This document shows, piece after piece, positions 37,009-45,864 of a stretch of DNA of 64,000 nt (within the stretch, counting starts at the first letter, position 1; each line of letters opens with the position of its first letter). The notes under the pieces were generated by a model. It worked only from the letters and a program-made list of their open reading frames with translations, was not told the origin of the DNA and searched no databases. Origin of the DNA: Methanomethylovorans sp. PtaU1.Bin093 (GTDB lineage: Archaea > Halobacteriota > Methanosarcinia > Methanosarcinales > Methanosarcinaceae); the NCBI RefSeq assembly GCF_002067275.1, contig NZ_MVQX01000059.1, positions 21,183-85,182 on the forward strand. Direction: 5' to 3'. The position numbers and the translations under genes were made by a program.

Positions 37009-38163
37009 TCAGGAGCGACTGACAATATTCTCCTTGACGCTCACTCCTTCCTTTATTGTTTGTTTTGGCCAGATCTTTACATTTGAATGTATTGTAGCTC
37101 CACTTCCTACTACCACATCGGGCCCTATCACAGTTCCGTTTTCCAGGCTGCAGTTGTTACCTACTGTTGTGCGGTTATCGATGATGCTACCCGATACATT
37201 TGTGTTCTTTCCGATGGTCACGTCATTGAAAATATAGGATGATAATATCCTGCTGTCATCGTCTATCGTACAATTGGAACCAATGGTAGTATATGGCCCG
37301 ATGAGTACGTTATCCCCAATAACTGTGTTCTCACCTATGATGATAGGTCCCACAATCGCTGAATTAGAGCCTACGGATACATTGTGACCAAGGTGTAAGG
37401 GACCATTGATGCGGGCGTCCTTGGTGGTAAAGCGCCCTTCTATAATTGTTCCCGGCATTCCTGCCAGCATCCAGCGTTGTGCCTGTCTGTAGGCAGCAGG
37501 ACTTCCGACATCTGTCCAATTTCCTCTGGCAAGCACTCCATTGATCTTTTCCCCATTTTTAAGGAGCTTGGGGAACAGGTCACGGGCAAAATCATATGCC
37601 TGTTTTTCAGGTATCATGTCTAAGATATCAGGGTCGCACATGTAGATACCGGTACTTGCAAGATTACTGAATATTTCACCGGGGCCCGGTTTTTCCAGAA
37701 AACGGTGTATCCTGTTGTTCACATCCATATCTGCGATACCGAATTCACTCGGATCATCGATAGAGAGGAGCGCAATTGTAACTTTAGCATTCATCCGTTC
37801 ATGGAATCTGTATAACTCCCTTAGGTTAAGATTTAGCACATGGTCGCCACCAAGTACAATGAACGGTTCCCCTTTCAGATATTTTTCAGCGTTCTTCACA
37901 CCGCCTGCAGTACCGAGTTTTTCATCCTCGTATACATAATTGATATTCACGCCATATATCCGCCCGTCTCCGAGCTGTTCTTCTATTTTCTCGGCCATAT
38001 ATCCAAGGGTAATGACTATGTCATTGAATCCCTCGTTTGCCAGGTGTTCAATAAGATGAACTACTGAAGGCTTGTTGAGTATAGGAATGCTCGGTTTAGG
38101 CCGTTCGAATGTCAAAGGACGCAGCCTGGTCCCCTCTCCGCCACACATGATGCATGCTTTCAT
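37009..38163 (-). CDS. Sugar-phosphate nucleotidyltransferase with left-handed beta-helix
   Basis: A 384-residue enzyme. The N-terminal nucleotidyltransferase domain has GGEGTRLRPLTFERPKPSIPI and GGDHVLNLNL (metal-binding region), and FLEKPGPGE. The C-terminal half is a hexapeptide-repeat left-handed helix (IIGENTVIGDNVLIGPYTTIG and onward). This layout matches glucose-1-phosphate thymidylyl/uridylyl- or mannose-1-phosphate guanylyltransferases; the exact NTP and sugar cannot be told by eye. It feeds activated sugar to glycan assembly and is coupled to the flippase-like gene downstream. Confidence 0.87.
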   Translation of the reverse strand: MKACIMCGGEGTRLRPLTFERPKPSIPILNKPSVVHLIEHLANEGFNDIVITLGYMAEKIEEQLGDGRIYGVNINYVYEDEKLGTAGGVKNAEKYLKGEPFIVLGGDHVLNLNLRELYRFHERMNAKVTIALLSIDDPSEFGIADMDVNNRIHRFLEKPGPGEIFSNLASTGIYMCDPDILDMIPEKQAYDFARDLFPKLLKNGEKINGVLARGNWTDVGSPAAYRQAQRWMLAGMPGTIIEGRFTTKDARINGPLHLGHNVSVGSNSAIVGPIIIGENTVIGDNVLIGPYTTIGSNCTIDDDSRILSSYIFNDVTIGKNTNVSGSIIDNRTTVGNNCSLENGTVIGPDVVVGSGATIHSNVKIWPKQTIKEGVSVKENIVSRS

Positions 38164-38230
38164 ACATTTTAGGATGTCCTTTTTTACATATATGTTTGCC
38201 GGAAATGTTCAACGTTATATTGTTCCCTTG

Positions 38231-38614
38231 TCAAAGCAGTTCAATGCCACTCACATCCTGCACGACTATTTCCAGCTCACCCTGATACTCCTGGACCTCA
38301 CCGGTCACCCGCACTTTGTTATTTTCACCGATAATAGAAGCTATCTCCTTAGCTCCTTTATCCCTGGAAACAAAGACTTTTATGGTCTCTGAACCATGCT
38401 CCACATCTATCAGCAAATGATCGCCGGTATTCGTAAAACGCTCGGATGCCACGATGCCTTCAAGATATACCATCTCTCCAGGTCTGGAAGAGGTACTAAG
38501 TTCCTGTATCTGTGCTACATCCTGATAAAAGGTCACATAAGCTATGGATAGTGACAAAAGCACCATCATTAGCAAAACTATCATTACTTTCTCTTCTCTC
38601 TCTATTTCTGACAC
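38231..38614 (-). CDS. Membrane-anchored OB-fold protein
   Basis: A 127-residue protein with an N-terminal transmembrane segment (VMIVLLMMVLLSLSIAYVTF) and an OB-fold-like beta barrel (GEMVYLEGIVASERFTNTGD to the end, with KVRVTGEVQEYQGELEIVVQ) of the kind in tRNA_anti/nucleic-acid-binding proteins. The OB fold may bind ligands at the membrane. It lies 67 bases upstream of the nucleotidyltransferase gene on the same strand. Function is unknown. Confidence 0.72.
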   Translation of the reverse strand: MSEIEREEKVMIVLLMMVLLSLSIAYVTFYQDVAQIQELSTSSRPGEMVYLEGIVASERFTNTGDHLLIDVEHGSETIKVFVSRDKGAKEIASIIGENNKVRVTGEVQEYQGELEIVVQDVSGIELL

Positions 38615-38730
38615 CTTCCATAAGCATTTTATTAAGTAGTCTCAATAAAAACACATTTCATACAACTATAAATATTTAAATCTGTTGTACACAAGGTGTC
38701 TGAAAAAGGAGAAGTCAGTAAATTTTATTG

Positions 38731-39279
38731 TTACTTACTAGCCTTCTCTATAGAAACCACTTCAATATCGAATGTCAGATTCTTACCGGCAAGTGGGGAG
38801 TTAAAGTCAAGTGTTACATTATTATCCGTAATGTCTACAATGGTTGCAACTCCCATTAATGTCCCTACCTGTTTACCTATTTCAGGCACTATACTGTTAT
38901 TTTCAAGATCGGATCTTGGTACCGGGACCAGATATTCTTCTTTATACTCTCCATAGGCTTCATCAGGCGAAAGTTTTAATGTTTTCTTTTCACCTATGGT
39001 CATGTTAAGTACCCCGTTATCAAAACCGCTGATCATTTGTCCTGCTCCGACAACAAATGACAGGGGTTCATAATTTCTTGTGGAGTTTGCATCGTATAGT
39101 CCTGCTTCCTTTGCAACATCAGGCAAAGACGTGTCAAAAACAGTGCCGTTGTCGTATTTTCCTACATAGTTAACGCTGATGTTGTCGCCTTTTTCTACTA
39201 TCTCTTGCTGGCCATTATCTGCACAGCCACTTGAAAAGGCTATGATCGATAATATAAGAAGTAAACAGATTTTCTTCAT
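38731..39279 (-). CDS. FKBP-type peptidyl-prolyl isomerase, secreted lipoprotein
   Basis: A 182-residue protein with a lipoprotein signal (hydrophobic stretch then FSSGCADNG; acylated Cys probable). The FKBP domain follows: GDNISVNYVGKYDNGTVFDTS, VVGAGQMISGFDNGVLNMTIGEKKT, with a SlyD-like insert-in-flap between SPDEAYGEYKEEYLVPVPR and the final NLTFDIEVVSIE strand. It catalyses cis-trans proline isomerisation and chaperones folding outside the cell. GAGGTGAAAG precedes the ATG. Length and order match archaeal long-type FKBPs. Confidence 0.92.
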   Translation of the reverse strand: MKKICLLLILSIIAFSSGCADNGQQEIVEKGDNISVNYVGKYDNGTVFDTSLPDVAKEAGLYDANSTRNYEPLSFVVGAGQMISGFDNGVLNMTIGEKKTLKLSPDEAYGEYKEEYLVPVPRSDLENNSIVPEIGKQVGTLMGVATIVDITDNNVTLDFNSPLAGKNLTFDIEVVSIEKASK

Positions 39280-39460
39280 TCTTTCACCTCAACCATATTT
39301 GGGAAAAGGACGAGTTTATGTGATAAAAAGGTGTTGAGATTTATGCCATGGTAATTTTATCACAGTCTTTATGTTTTGTAAACTTAGATCGCAGGAAACA
39401 ATAAAATATATAGAGCATAGAGTAATTTTAAACGGAAATTGTCTTTGAAGAAGGATAACC

Positions 39461-40294
39461 ATGAAGGCTATTTTTTTTCAGTTGTTATTAATATCCATCA
39501 TTTTTGTAATGGTCGTTGCAGGATGCTACGTTTTTCTGCCAGAAGGCCAGAGGAAGCGGTTTGCAGGGATAAAGGACATCAAGGATCAAATTATATCTCC
39601 TCATGTCTATCCGTATCTCATCCTTGCGGGATTCATATATCTGCTCATGAAATCGCAGGTTATTTTTTCAATGCAATCCAAGATGATCTATTTTCCACAA
39701 TTGGCGCAATATATCTTGCTTCTGGAAGGCAGTAAGGTAAGCTATTTCCAGATGGTGATCGATCCCGTACTGACATATATAAGCGCTTTCATCTACCTAT
39801 GCGGTTTCTCATATCTGCTGGTATTTACTTTTCTTTTGCTCATAATTACCAAGCAGTATAAAGTTCTACAGGAATATTCGATCGCTTTTATCCTTACATA
39901 CCTTGTAGCTTTTCCATTTTATATATTCACACCTGTCAAGGTGACAGGATATTCTCTTCCTAATGTAATGCCATTATTGTATGATCTCGATCCCATCGTT
40001 AGGGAAGGATTGGCTGTAGTAGACCCCCTTCAGGACAATTGTTTTCCGAGTCTGCATGCTGCTCTGTCTATAATGGCGATGCTTATAATCGTGTTCAGGA
40101 CCGATTTCAAAAGATTCAAGATATTCGCAGTAGCACTGACCCTGACCATCCAGTTCACCATATTTTATTTAGGCATACACTGGATCACGGATTTTATAGC
40201 AGGTATGGTTCTGGGTTGTTTCAGCTATTATGTTGCCACGAGGTATGGTCAGCACATTGCCAGTCGCATTCCGTTGTTAGGCAACAATAAGTGA
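39461..40294 (+). CDS. PAP2-family membrane phosphatase
   Basis: A 277-residue protein with about seven membrane helices. The phosphatase motifs are DNCFPSLHAALSI (motif 2, His) and GIHWITDFIAGMVLG (motif 3, His and Asp); motif 1 is seen only loosely in the PFYIFTPVKVTGY region. This is the layout of the inositol phosphorylceramide synthase/PAP2_3 group. The likely substrate is a lipid phosphate or isoprenoid pyrophosphate. It is a single-gene unit followed by a hairpin. Confidence 0.83.
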   Translation: MKAIFFQLLLISIIFVMVVAGCYVFLPEGQRKRFAGIKDIKDQIISPHVYPYLILAGFIYLLMKSQVIFSMQSKMIYFPQLAQYILLLEGSKVSYFQMVIDPVLTYISAFIYLCGFSYLLVFTFLLLIITKQYKVLQEYSIAFILTYLVAFPFYIFTPVKVTGYSLPNVMPLLYDLDPIVREGLAVVDPLQDNCFPSLHAALSIMAMLIIVFRTDFKRFKIFAVALTLTIQFTIFYLGIHWITDFIAGMVLGCFSYYVATRYGQHIASRIPLLGNNK

Positions 40295-40360
40295 GATAAA
40301 ATTACATATCTGAAGAAAATGCTACTAAAAGCTACCATATAATATCTTTAAAAAATGCTG

Positions 40361-40393
40361 GCAACCATATCCCTCCAAAAGGTTTATGGTTGC
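40361..40393. terminator. Hairpin between convergent PAP2 and PGF-pre-PGF genes
   Basis: GCAACCATA (40361-40369) pairs perfectly with TATGGTTGC (40385-40393) around a 15-nt loop. It lies between the two convergent genes and could end both transcripts. Confidence 0.45.
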
Positions 40394-40439
40394 TCTGAAC
40401 TCAATTCAACTACTTTCCATATTTGCAAGGAAAGGTCAT

Positions 40440-42773
40440 TTAGCTTTTCTGTCTCTTCAGGTACTCATATCCAACAGCAAGTATACCTATCAGAAGGAAG
40501 GCCATGATGTATGTCCAGATCCTTGATCGTTCGGTCTTAGTGTTCTCCAGTGCAATATCTTCTGTACTGTTCTCACCAGTATCATCGATATAAGAAGCAA
40601 GGGCCTTTCCCGCTGTGATCGCGAACGGAGAAAATCCAGGTGTCCGAGCTTTGAATATGGAATAGTCTGTTGTTTTGCTATCCAGGGTGGTGGGCAGCAC
40701 TTCCCATGCAGTTCCATTATATCTCTGCAATTTTATCTCATCAGCACTTATTGCCATCTCTTCCATCCATGAATTGTTCACCCTGAACTCCACCTGTGCA
40801 TCCCTTATGTTATCAGATGTAGCAAAACCAGCCTTACCTACCCATATATTAGCATATTTGTACAGCAATCCTTCAGGATTGATTGGTACAAGCTTTGACC
40901 TGTTGTTCAGGACCTCTATGGTAGAAGTGATCTCACCTGAGTTCTTAAGGGAATAGAAACTGACCTTATGAATCGGATTACCCTCTCTTGAGAATTCATA
41001 GGTGACATTGCTATTCATTCTCAGGTACTCACTGTCCACATCTTTCATAGCGACGTTTATAAAGTCCTCAACGCTACCTGCGCCACCGCCGCCTCCACCA
41101 CTGCTGCTGCTACTCTTTGTGCTGCCTCCACTGCTTCCTCCTCCACCGCCGCCACCGCTGCTGGAGGAAGATGTTGTGAGGCTAATACTTACTGCTTCAC
41201 CTTTCAGTCCGTTTTCATCGAATGGGACCAGGGTATAGTTGTAAGTTGTGGACCTATTCAGATCACTATGTAAATATGATGATCCGGTCACGGTATCAAG
41301 GAGAATGCCATTCACGCTTATTTGTACCGTTGCAGTATCAGCAGAAGCATCCCACTCCAGAGTGATCGAAGTGGCCTTTATGCTCTTTCCCGCAACGTTT
41401 GAGATCACAGGCAGCTTCAATGTAGTTGCCGGATCAGTTACCTGTGCAGTATTTATGTTCCCTGAAGTATCCACTGTTTCGATAGCTATGCTATGTTCCA
41501 CTCCATTGCTAAGTCCTGTTGCATTGTAATAATTGTTGGGAGTGGTGGTGACAAATGCACCATCTATGTATATCCTCACATGACTGAGATCCTGATCAGC
41601 AGGATTGGTCCATGTCCAGTATATCCAGCTTGCACCTATACCACTCTCGTGGAGATCTGTTACAGGTGCCGGTGGAGTCCTGTCTATGGTCCTGGTGGTC
41701 GCCTGATCGGTTATAGTTGCGGGATTGATGTTCCCGGCAGTATCTACGGTTTGAGTACCGATCGTGTGTACCGTTCCTTCAGGAAGTCCTGTTGCATTAT
41801 AGAAGTTGTTGGAAGTGCTTGTTACCAATACTCCGTCCATGTAGACCATCACATTACTGAAATCTGCATCACTTGGGTTTGTCCATGTCCAGTATATCCA
41901 GCTTGTTCCTGTAGCTGTTTCCCTCAGGTTTGTAACGGAAGCTGGCGGCACCTGTCTTGAAGCATCGAATGTTGTTTCAGCTGTTTTCAGGGCCGTAACG
42001 GCCTGGCTTACTTCTGCATTCGTTGCATTCGGGTTATCCACAACAGCCTGTGCCGCAGCGATCGCTGCCCTGAATGTGTCTATTGATGCTTGCGGATACT
42101 GGCCGATTCCGGTTCCGGGGGATGCAGTCCTCGCTTTTTCGTTGGCTGCAGCAATCGCTGTTGTTAATGCACTTTTATCAATGGACTTTATCATTGAGGC
42201 ATCGAATGCATTAATAGCGTCCTGTAACTTTGCAGTGGCTTGATTTACTTGTTCCTGTGTTGCGTCTGGATTGTTAGCAACTCCCTCTGCTTCGCCAATT
42301 GCTGTTCTGAATATGTCTATTGCTGCTTTTGGGTACTGATTGATTTCGTTTCCCTCTACTGCACTTGTTATTTTTGTCTTGGCAGAATTTATAGTGTTGA
42401 TCAGATCGTTTTTGTCTACTGCACGGACAATGATCGTTACACGTTCTTCATCTGTTTCTCCATTAGCTGTCGCAATGAACGTTACAATGTAACTGCGAGC
42501 AGTGCCAGTTGCCGGAGTCCAGCTGAAAAGGCCAGTTGTGGGATTAATGTTTGCTCCCAGTGACTCAATTTCCGGAGAAATCGAGTATGTAATTGTAGCA
42601 TTACTATCTTCATCATCTGTTGCATGAACAGTAAAGGTCAGTTCTTCATTTTCACCGACGGATTTATCGCTAATATGGTCAAATTCCGGCCTAGCTGAGC
42701 TGATCCCAGCTGTCATTAAAAACAAAAATAGTACAAAGCCTATACAGACCAATTTATTTAACTTGATTCGCAT
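40440..42773 (-). CDS. Surface protein with FIVAR, Fn3-like and PGF-pre-PGF domains
   Basis: About 777 residues. A signal peptide (KLVCIGFVLFLFLMTAGISS) is followed by a cadherin-like Ig domain (NPTTGLFSWTPA, about 30-115), two FIVAR-type helical repeats (INQYPKAAIDIFRTAI and IGQYPQASIDTFRAAI), two Fn3-like modules (WIYWTWTNPSDADFSNVMVY and its copy), a third Fn3-like domain, a Ser/Gly linker, a PGF-pre-PGF domain (ending TPGFSPFAIT) and a C-terminal transmembrane helix with a KRQKS tail. It is a cell-surface adhesion-like protein. The ATG at 42773 is used because the signal peptide starts there; the ORF continues to 42797. Confidence 0.85.
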   Translation of the reverse strand: MRIKLNKLVCIGFVLFLFLMTAGISSARPEFDHISDKSVGENEELTFTVHATDDEDSNATITYSISPEIESLGANINPTTGLFSWTPATGTARSYIVTFIATANGETDEERVTIIVRAVDKNDLINTINSAKTKITSAVEGNEINQYPKAAIDIFRTAIGEAEGVANNPDATQEQVNQATAKLQDAINAFDASMIKSIDKSALTTAIAAANEKARTASPGTGIGQYPQASIDTFRAAIAAAQAVVDNPNATNAEVSQAVTALKTAETTFDASRQVPPASVTNLRETATGTSWIYWTWTNPSDADFSNVMVYMDGVLVTSTSNNFYNATGLPEGTVHTIGTQTVDTAGNINPATITDQATTRTIDRTPPAPVTDLHESGIGASWIYWTWTNPADQDLSHVRIYIDGAFVTTTPNNYYNATGLSNGVEHSIAIETVDTSGNINTAQVTDPATTLKLPVISNVAGKSIKATSITLEWDASADTATVQISVNGILLDTVTGSSYLHSDLNRSTTYNYTLVPFDENGLKGEAVSISLTTSSSSSGGGGGGGSSGGSTKSSSSSGGGGGGAGSVEDFINVAMKDVDSEYLRMNSNVTYEFSREGNPIHKVSFYSLKNSGEITSTIEVLNNRSKLVPINPEGLLYKYANIWVGKAGFATSDNIRDAQVEFRVNNSWMEEMAISADEIKLQRYNGTAWEVLPTTLDSKTTDYSIFKARTPGFSPFAITAGKALASYIDDTGENSTEDIALENTKTERSRIWTYIMAFLLIGILAVGYEYLKRQKS

Positions 42774-43134
42774 TTTACCATCCACTCCATGGTCCATGGA
42801 GTATTTTTAATTGTTTTATTGTTCCGTAGTAATTCATGGTACCTTGCATGAAGTAATATTTAAAATTACTCTAAAATTCCGGCAATATTTAATATATTTT
42901 TTTGGATATTTTTGTAATGTATGCTCCTAAGATTTGGATAGGATATCCTGTGCCTAATTGCGTAACAGAACAACGTATTTGATCTTGTTTTCATCTGAAA
43001 AGGTGCGTTTTTTTTTAGAAGACTGAATCATACTATTGTCAGATATGAAATTATCGACCTTGCACAGTTGTTATCTTCTGCGGGATAAATAAGTAAAAAT
43101 CAGTAGTAACTTAGGAATATTGAATGTTTTTTTA
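42774..43134. other. Gene-free gap between the PGF-pre-PGF gene and tRNA-Ala
   Basis: This 361-base stretch holds AT-rich sequence. A minus-strand TATA-like element (AAATATATTAAATAT, near 42885-42900) could drive the surface protein gene. A CTCCATGG..CCATGGAG palindrome sits at the gene start (42783-42799). I see no ORF or structured RNA. Confidence 0.35.
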
Positions 43135-43206
43135 TGGACCGGTCGGGAATTGAACCCGAGGCCTCTACCATGCCAAGGTAGCGATCTTCCCCTGATCTAC
43201 CGGCCC
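43135..43206 (-). tRNA. tRNA-Ala (anticodon GGC)
   Basis: On the minus strand the acceptor stem GGGCCGG pairs with CCGGTCC and contains the G3-U70 wobble that marks alanine tRNAs. The D arm is GATC..GATC, the anticodon arm is CTACC-TTGGCAT-GGTAG with anticodon GGC, and the T arm is TCGGG-TTCAATT-CCCGA. The discriminator base is A. CCA is not encoded and no intron is present. Confidence 0.95.
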
Positions 43207-43381
43207 ATGATGAGCAACCTTACTTTACAGCATTAAAGATAAAGGTATCGCTAGGAACCCAGGTCTAACTGCAGTCCCTAAACAATCATTTAATGTGTGC
43301 TGACATCAAAGCGAAATGTTAAAGTACCTGTATGCGTATTTGGTGTGTCGCGTGATGCAATGTATCATGCTTTAACACAAT

Positions 43382-43455
43382 GGGCCCGTAGCTTAGCCCG
43401 GTGGAGCGCACGGCTGATAACCGTGAGGTCCTGCGTTCGAATCGCAGCGGGCCCA
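43382..43455 (+). tRNA. tRNA-Ile (anticodon GAT)
   Basis: The acceptor GGGCCCG pairs with CGGGCCC, the anticodon arm is CACGG-CTGATAA-CCGTG with anticodon GAT, and the T arm is CTGCG-TTCGAAT-CGCAG. The discriminator is A and CCA is not encoded. It diverges from the tRNA-Ala gene by about 175 bases. Confidence 0.95.
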
Positions 43456-43781
43456 CTATTTAACGGTAAACATCTGTTTTTGCTGACAACATGTTTTTTC
43501 ATTCACTGTCTGCACTGATCTCTACCTTCGGATCTGAAGGTATATGTCCATAAAACTTTAGCTACAAAAAAGTGATCTGGTTATGTATTTTTTGTTCTGT
43601 TTTGATGTTTATGTCGTGGGATAGTGCTTTGTTGATATGGTGAACTTTATAAAAACGTGCTCATAATAATGAGAAATTAATATACACTTTTTATATATAA
43701 ATTATTTGGATTAAACTTATAACTGAATATTGATTATTTAACACTATAACGTTCTATAAAATAGTACAATATGGTGATACT
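43456..43781. other. Intergenic region upstream of a winged-helix regulator
   Basis: About 326 bases, strongly AT-rich in the second half. TTTATATATAAAT near 43688-43700 is a good TATA candidate for the regulator at 43782, with a start near 43722. I see no ORF in it. Confidence 0.35.
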
Positions 43782-44156
43782 ATGAATAACGGAAAAACGG
43801 AACAGATCAGTGAAAGAGAATACGAAATGGTGGAACTTTTGCGCAAACTGAACATGAATCGTTCAGTTGCCCTTGTTCTTGCTTGTCTCTCTACAGGCGA
43901 GGAAGTAACATCCAGGTCCATTGAAAAGAAAGCGGGTCTCAGACAGCCCGAAGTCAGTATAGCGATGAGATATCTTTGCGACAACAATTGGATAGAAGTT
44001 CGTGAAGAAAAGAAGACCGAAGGTAAAGGCAGACCGGTAAAGCTCTACAAGTTGGTAGTTCCCCTTGAATACATCATTCAGCGGATCGAGAATGATGTTA
44101 TGTATCAGAAATTGTCAGTGCTTGAAAGCATAGAAAGGCTCAAAGGCCTGACATAA
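43782..44156 (+). CDS. Winged-helix transcriptional regulator
   Basis: A 124-residue DNA-binding protein. The HTH is VTSRSIEKKAGLRQPEVSIA followed by MRYLCDNNWIEVREEKKTEG and a KGRPVKLYKL wing, the pattern of GbsR/ArsR-like archaeal regulators. The C-terminal helix (YIIQRIENDVMYQKL) probably dimerises. GGTGAT lies 3 bases before the ATG. It is followed by a hairpin and then the aconitase-family gene, which starts 170 bases later; whether it regulates that gene is unknown. Confidence 0.82.
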   Translation: MNNGKTEQISEREYEMVELLRKLNMNRSVALVLACLSTGEEVTSRSIEKKAGLRQPEVSIAMRYLCDNNWIEVREEKKTEGKGRPVKLYKLVVPLEYIIQRIENDVMYQKLSVLESIERLKGLT

Positions 44157-44160
44157 ACCT

Positions 44161-44209
44161 TTTAAAGCCATCTTTTTTGTAGTGCCAACTACAAAAGGCT
44201 TTTTTAAAC
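44161..44209 (+). terminator. Hairpin after the winged-helix gene
   Basis: TTTTGTAGT (44175-44183) pairs with ACTACAAAA (44188-44196), extended by an outer AAAGCC/GGCTTT pairing and a following T-run (GGCTTTTTTAAA). Confidence 0.55.
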
Positions 44210-44329
44210 CCCGGCTTGCTCCTGTGTTCCAGTGAACTCCTTTTCTTCATCGAAGATTTTATGATACATCAGATCATGAAATAAATGGTCTAATTAATGT
44301 AATTCAACATCATATACGGAGTTTTTCTC

Positions 44330-45571
44330 TTGGGAACTATCAGCGAGAAAATATTCAGTCGGGCATCAGGGAAAGACGTGAAAGCCGATGATTTTGCGAT
44401 GGCTAAGATCGATTATGCCATGGCGCATGACGGTACAAGCATACTGGCTGTCCGTGCATTTAAGGGCATGGGGATCAATTCAGTGTGGGACCCCTCCAGG
44501 ATCGTAATACCATTTGACCATCTTGTACCTGCCAACAATGAGAGCACAGCTTCTTTGCAGTTCGATATCCGTAAATGGATCTCAGAACAGGGAATAGAGC
44601 ATTTCTATGATGTCGGAAGTGGCATATGCCACCAGGTATTGCCGGAGCAAGGCTTTGCACTTCCGGGCAAACTGATCGTAGGTGCCGATTCTCATTCATG
44701 TACATATGGGGCGTTCGGTGCCTTCGGTACTGGTGTTGGTGCAACTGACATGGCCGAAATATTCGCTACCGGAGAGCTCTGGTTCAAGGTTCCCCGGACA
44801 ATAAAGGTTACAAGCCGCGGCTCACTGGGCAAAATGATCACAGCAAAGGACCTGACTCTGCACATCGTTGGTAATGTGGGTGCTGATGGGGCTACCTATA
44901 AAGCAATGGAGTTCTATGGGCAGACCATCTCCGAGCTTTCGATGTCCGGCAGAATGACCCTGTGTAACATGGCAATAGAGATGGGTGCCAAAGCGGGAAT
45001 AGTTCCTGCGGATAGGATCACTTTTGATTATCTTCAGGGTAGAGCAGTAGAAGAGTATGATCCTGTATATGCGGATGAAGATGCAAGTTATGTTAAGGAT
45101 CTCCAAATAAACGCTTCTGATCTGGAGCCTCAGGTTGCTCTCCCTCATCAGGTTGATAATGTAGTGTGTGTCTCTGAAGTTCCGCAAACAAAGATCGATC
45201 AGGTGTTCATAGGTACCTGCACTAACGGAAGGCTTGAAGACCTGGAGCTTGCTGCCAAGGTCCTGAAGAATGAAAAGGTTGCAATAAGGACAATAATTAT
45301 ACCTGCCTCCAGAGAAGTGATGAAAGCAGCTTCAATGAACGGCACGCTTGCTACACTGCTTGAGGCAGGCGCCACTATTGGTATGCCAGGTTGCGGTCCA
45401 TGCTTGGGCGGGCATATGGGTGTCATAGCTCCGGGAGAAGTGTGCGTATCCACATCTAACCGTAATTTCAGAGGCCGTATGGGTGCCGGGGGGTATATAT
45501 ATCTGGCATCTCCTGCAACTGCTGCAGCATCCGCCATAACTGGTTATATCACCGATCCCCGGGAGGTATAA
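44330..45571 (+). CDS. Aconitase-family dehydratase large subunit (LeuC / homoaconitase type)
   Basis: A 413-residue 4Fe-4S hydro-lyase starting at TTG. Motifs are [21 protein letters not shown] (ligand Cys in TYG region), [17 protein letters not shown] and [17 protein letters not shown] (CxxC cluster ligands). It matches the short archaeal LeuC/HacA large subunits, which act in leucine synthesis or in the ketosuberate steps of coenzyme B synthesis. The two cannot be separated by eye. The small subunit is not adjacent. A small helical protein gene follows by 23 bases on the same strand. Confidence 0.85.
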   Translation: MGTISEKIFSRASGKDVKADDFAMAKIDYAMAHDGTSILAVRAFKGMGINSVWDPSRIVIPFDHLVPANNESTASLQFDIRKWISEQGIEHFYDVGSGICHQVLPEQGFALPGKLIVGADSHSCTYGAFGAFGTGVGATDMAEIFATGELWFKVPRTIKVTSRGSLGKMITAKDLTLHIVGNVGADGATYKAMEFYGQTISELSMSGRMTLCNMAIEMGAKAGIVPADRITFDYLQGRAVEEYDPVYADEDASYVKDLQINASDLEPQVALPHQVDNVVCVSEVPQTKIDQVFIGTCTNGRLEDLELAAKVLKNEKVAIRTIIIPASREVMKAASMNGTLATLLEAGATIGMPGCGPCLGGHMGVIAPGEVCVSTSNRNFRGRMGAGGYIYLASPATAAASAITGYITDPREV

Positions 45572-45594
45572 AGGGGTATAAAGGAAGTGATTTA

Positions 45595-45801
45595 TTGACA
45601 GAGCACATCGACAAACATAGGATACTCCATCTGATGGAGCACTGGATAGAGCACAATGAAAGCCACCTGAAAAGCTTCAATGAGTGGAGCAGGAAGATCG
45701 GGGAAGCAGGGTACGAGGAAGTGGCGGCAAAGATCCTTGAAGCAGCCGGCAAAATGGAAGAATGCAATCAAAAGCTGCAGCAGGCAAAAGATAGCATCTG
45801 A
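45595..45801 (+). CDS. Small helical His-rich protein
   Basis: A 68-residue soluble helical protein beginning at TTG, with GGAAGTGA about 5 bases upstream. The core is RILHLMEHWIEHNESHLKSF, with four His in the first helix, and EAGYEEVAAKILEAAGKM. Similar short modules occur alone or fused to nickel-related CooT-like proteins in methanogens and clostridia, so metal handling is possible, but I am recalling this only loosely. It is likely co-transcribed with the aconitase-family gene. Confidence 0.7.
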   Translation: MTEHIDKHRILHLMEHWIEHNESHLKSFNEWSRKIGEAGYEEVAAKILEAAGKMEECNQKLQQAKDSI

Positions 45802-45864
45802 AAGAAGGTATCTGGATCTGATCAATGATTGCAGGTTATCCTGCAACATTGTATGTTCTTTCAC

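Noticed and set aside
41002..41238. Plus-strand ORF with proline and leucine runs
   Set aside because: It is the complement of the Ser/Gly linker of the PGF-pre-PGF surface protein.
43135..43455. Possibility that the two tRNA genes belong to an rRNA operon
   Set aside because: No 16S or 23S sequence is next to them, they are divergently oriented, and the alanine anticodon is GGC, not the TGC usually found in rRNA spacers.
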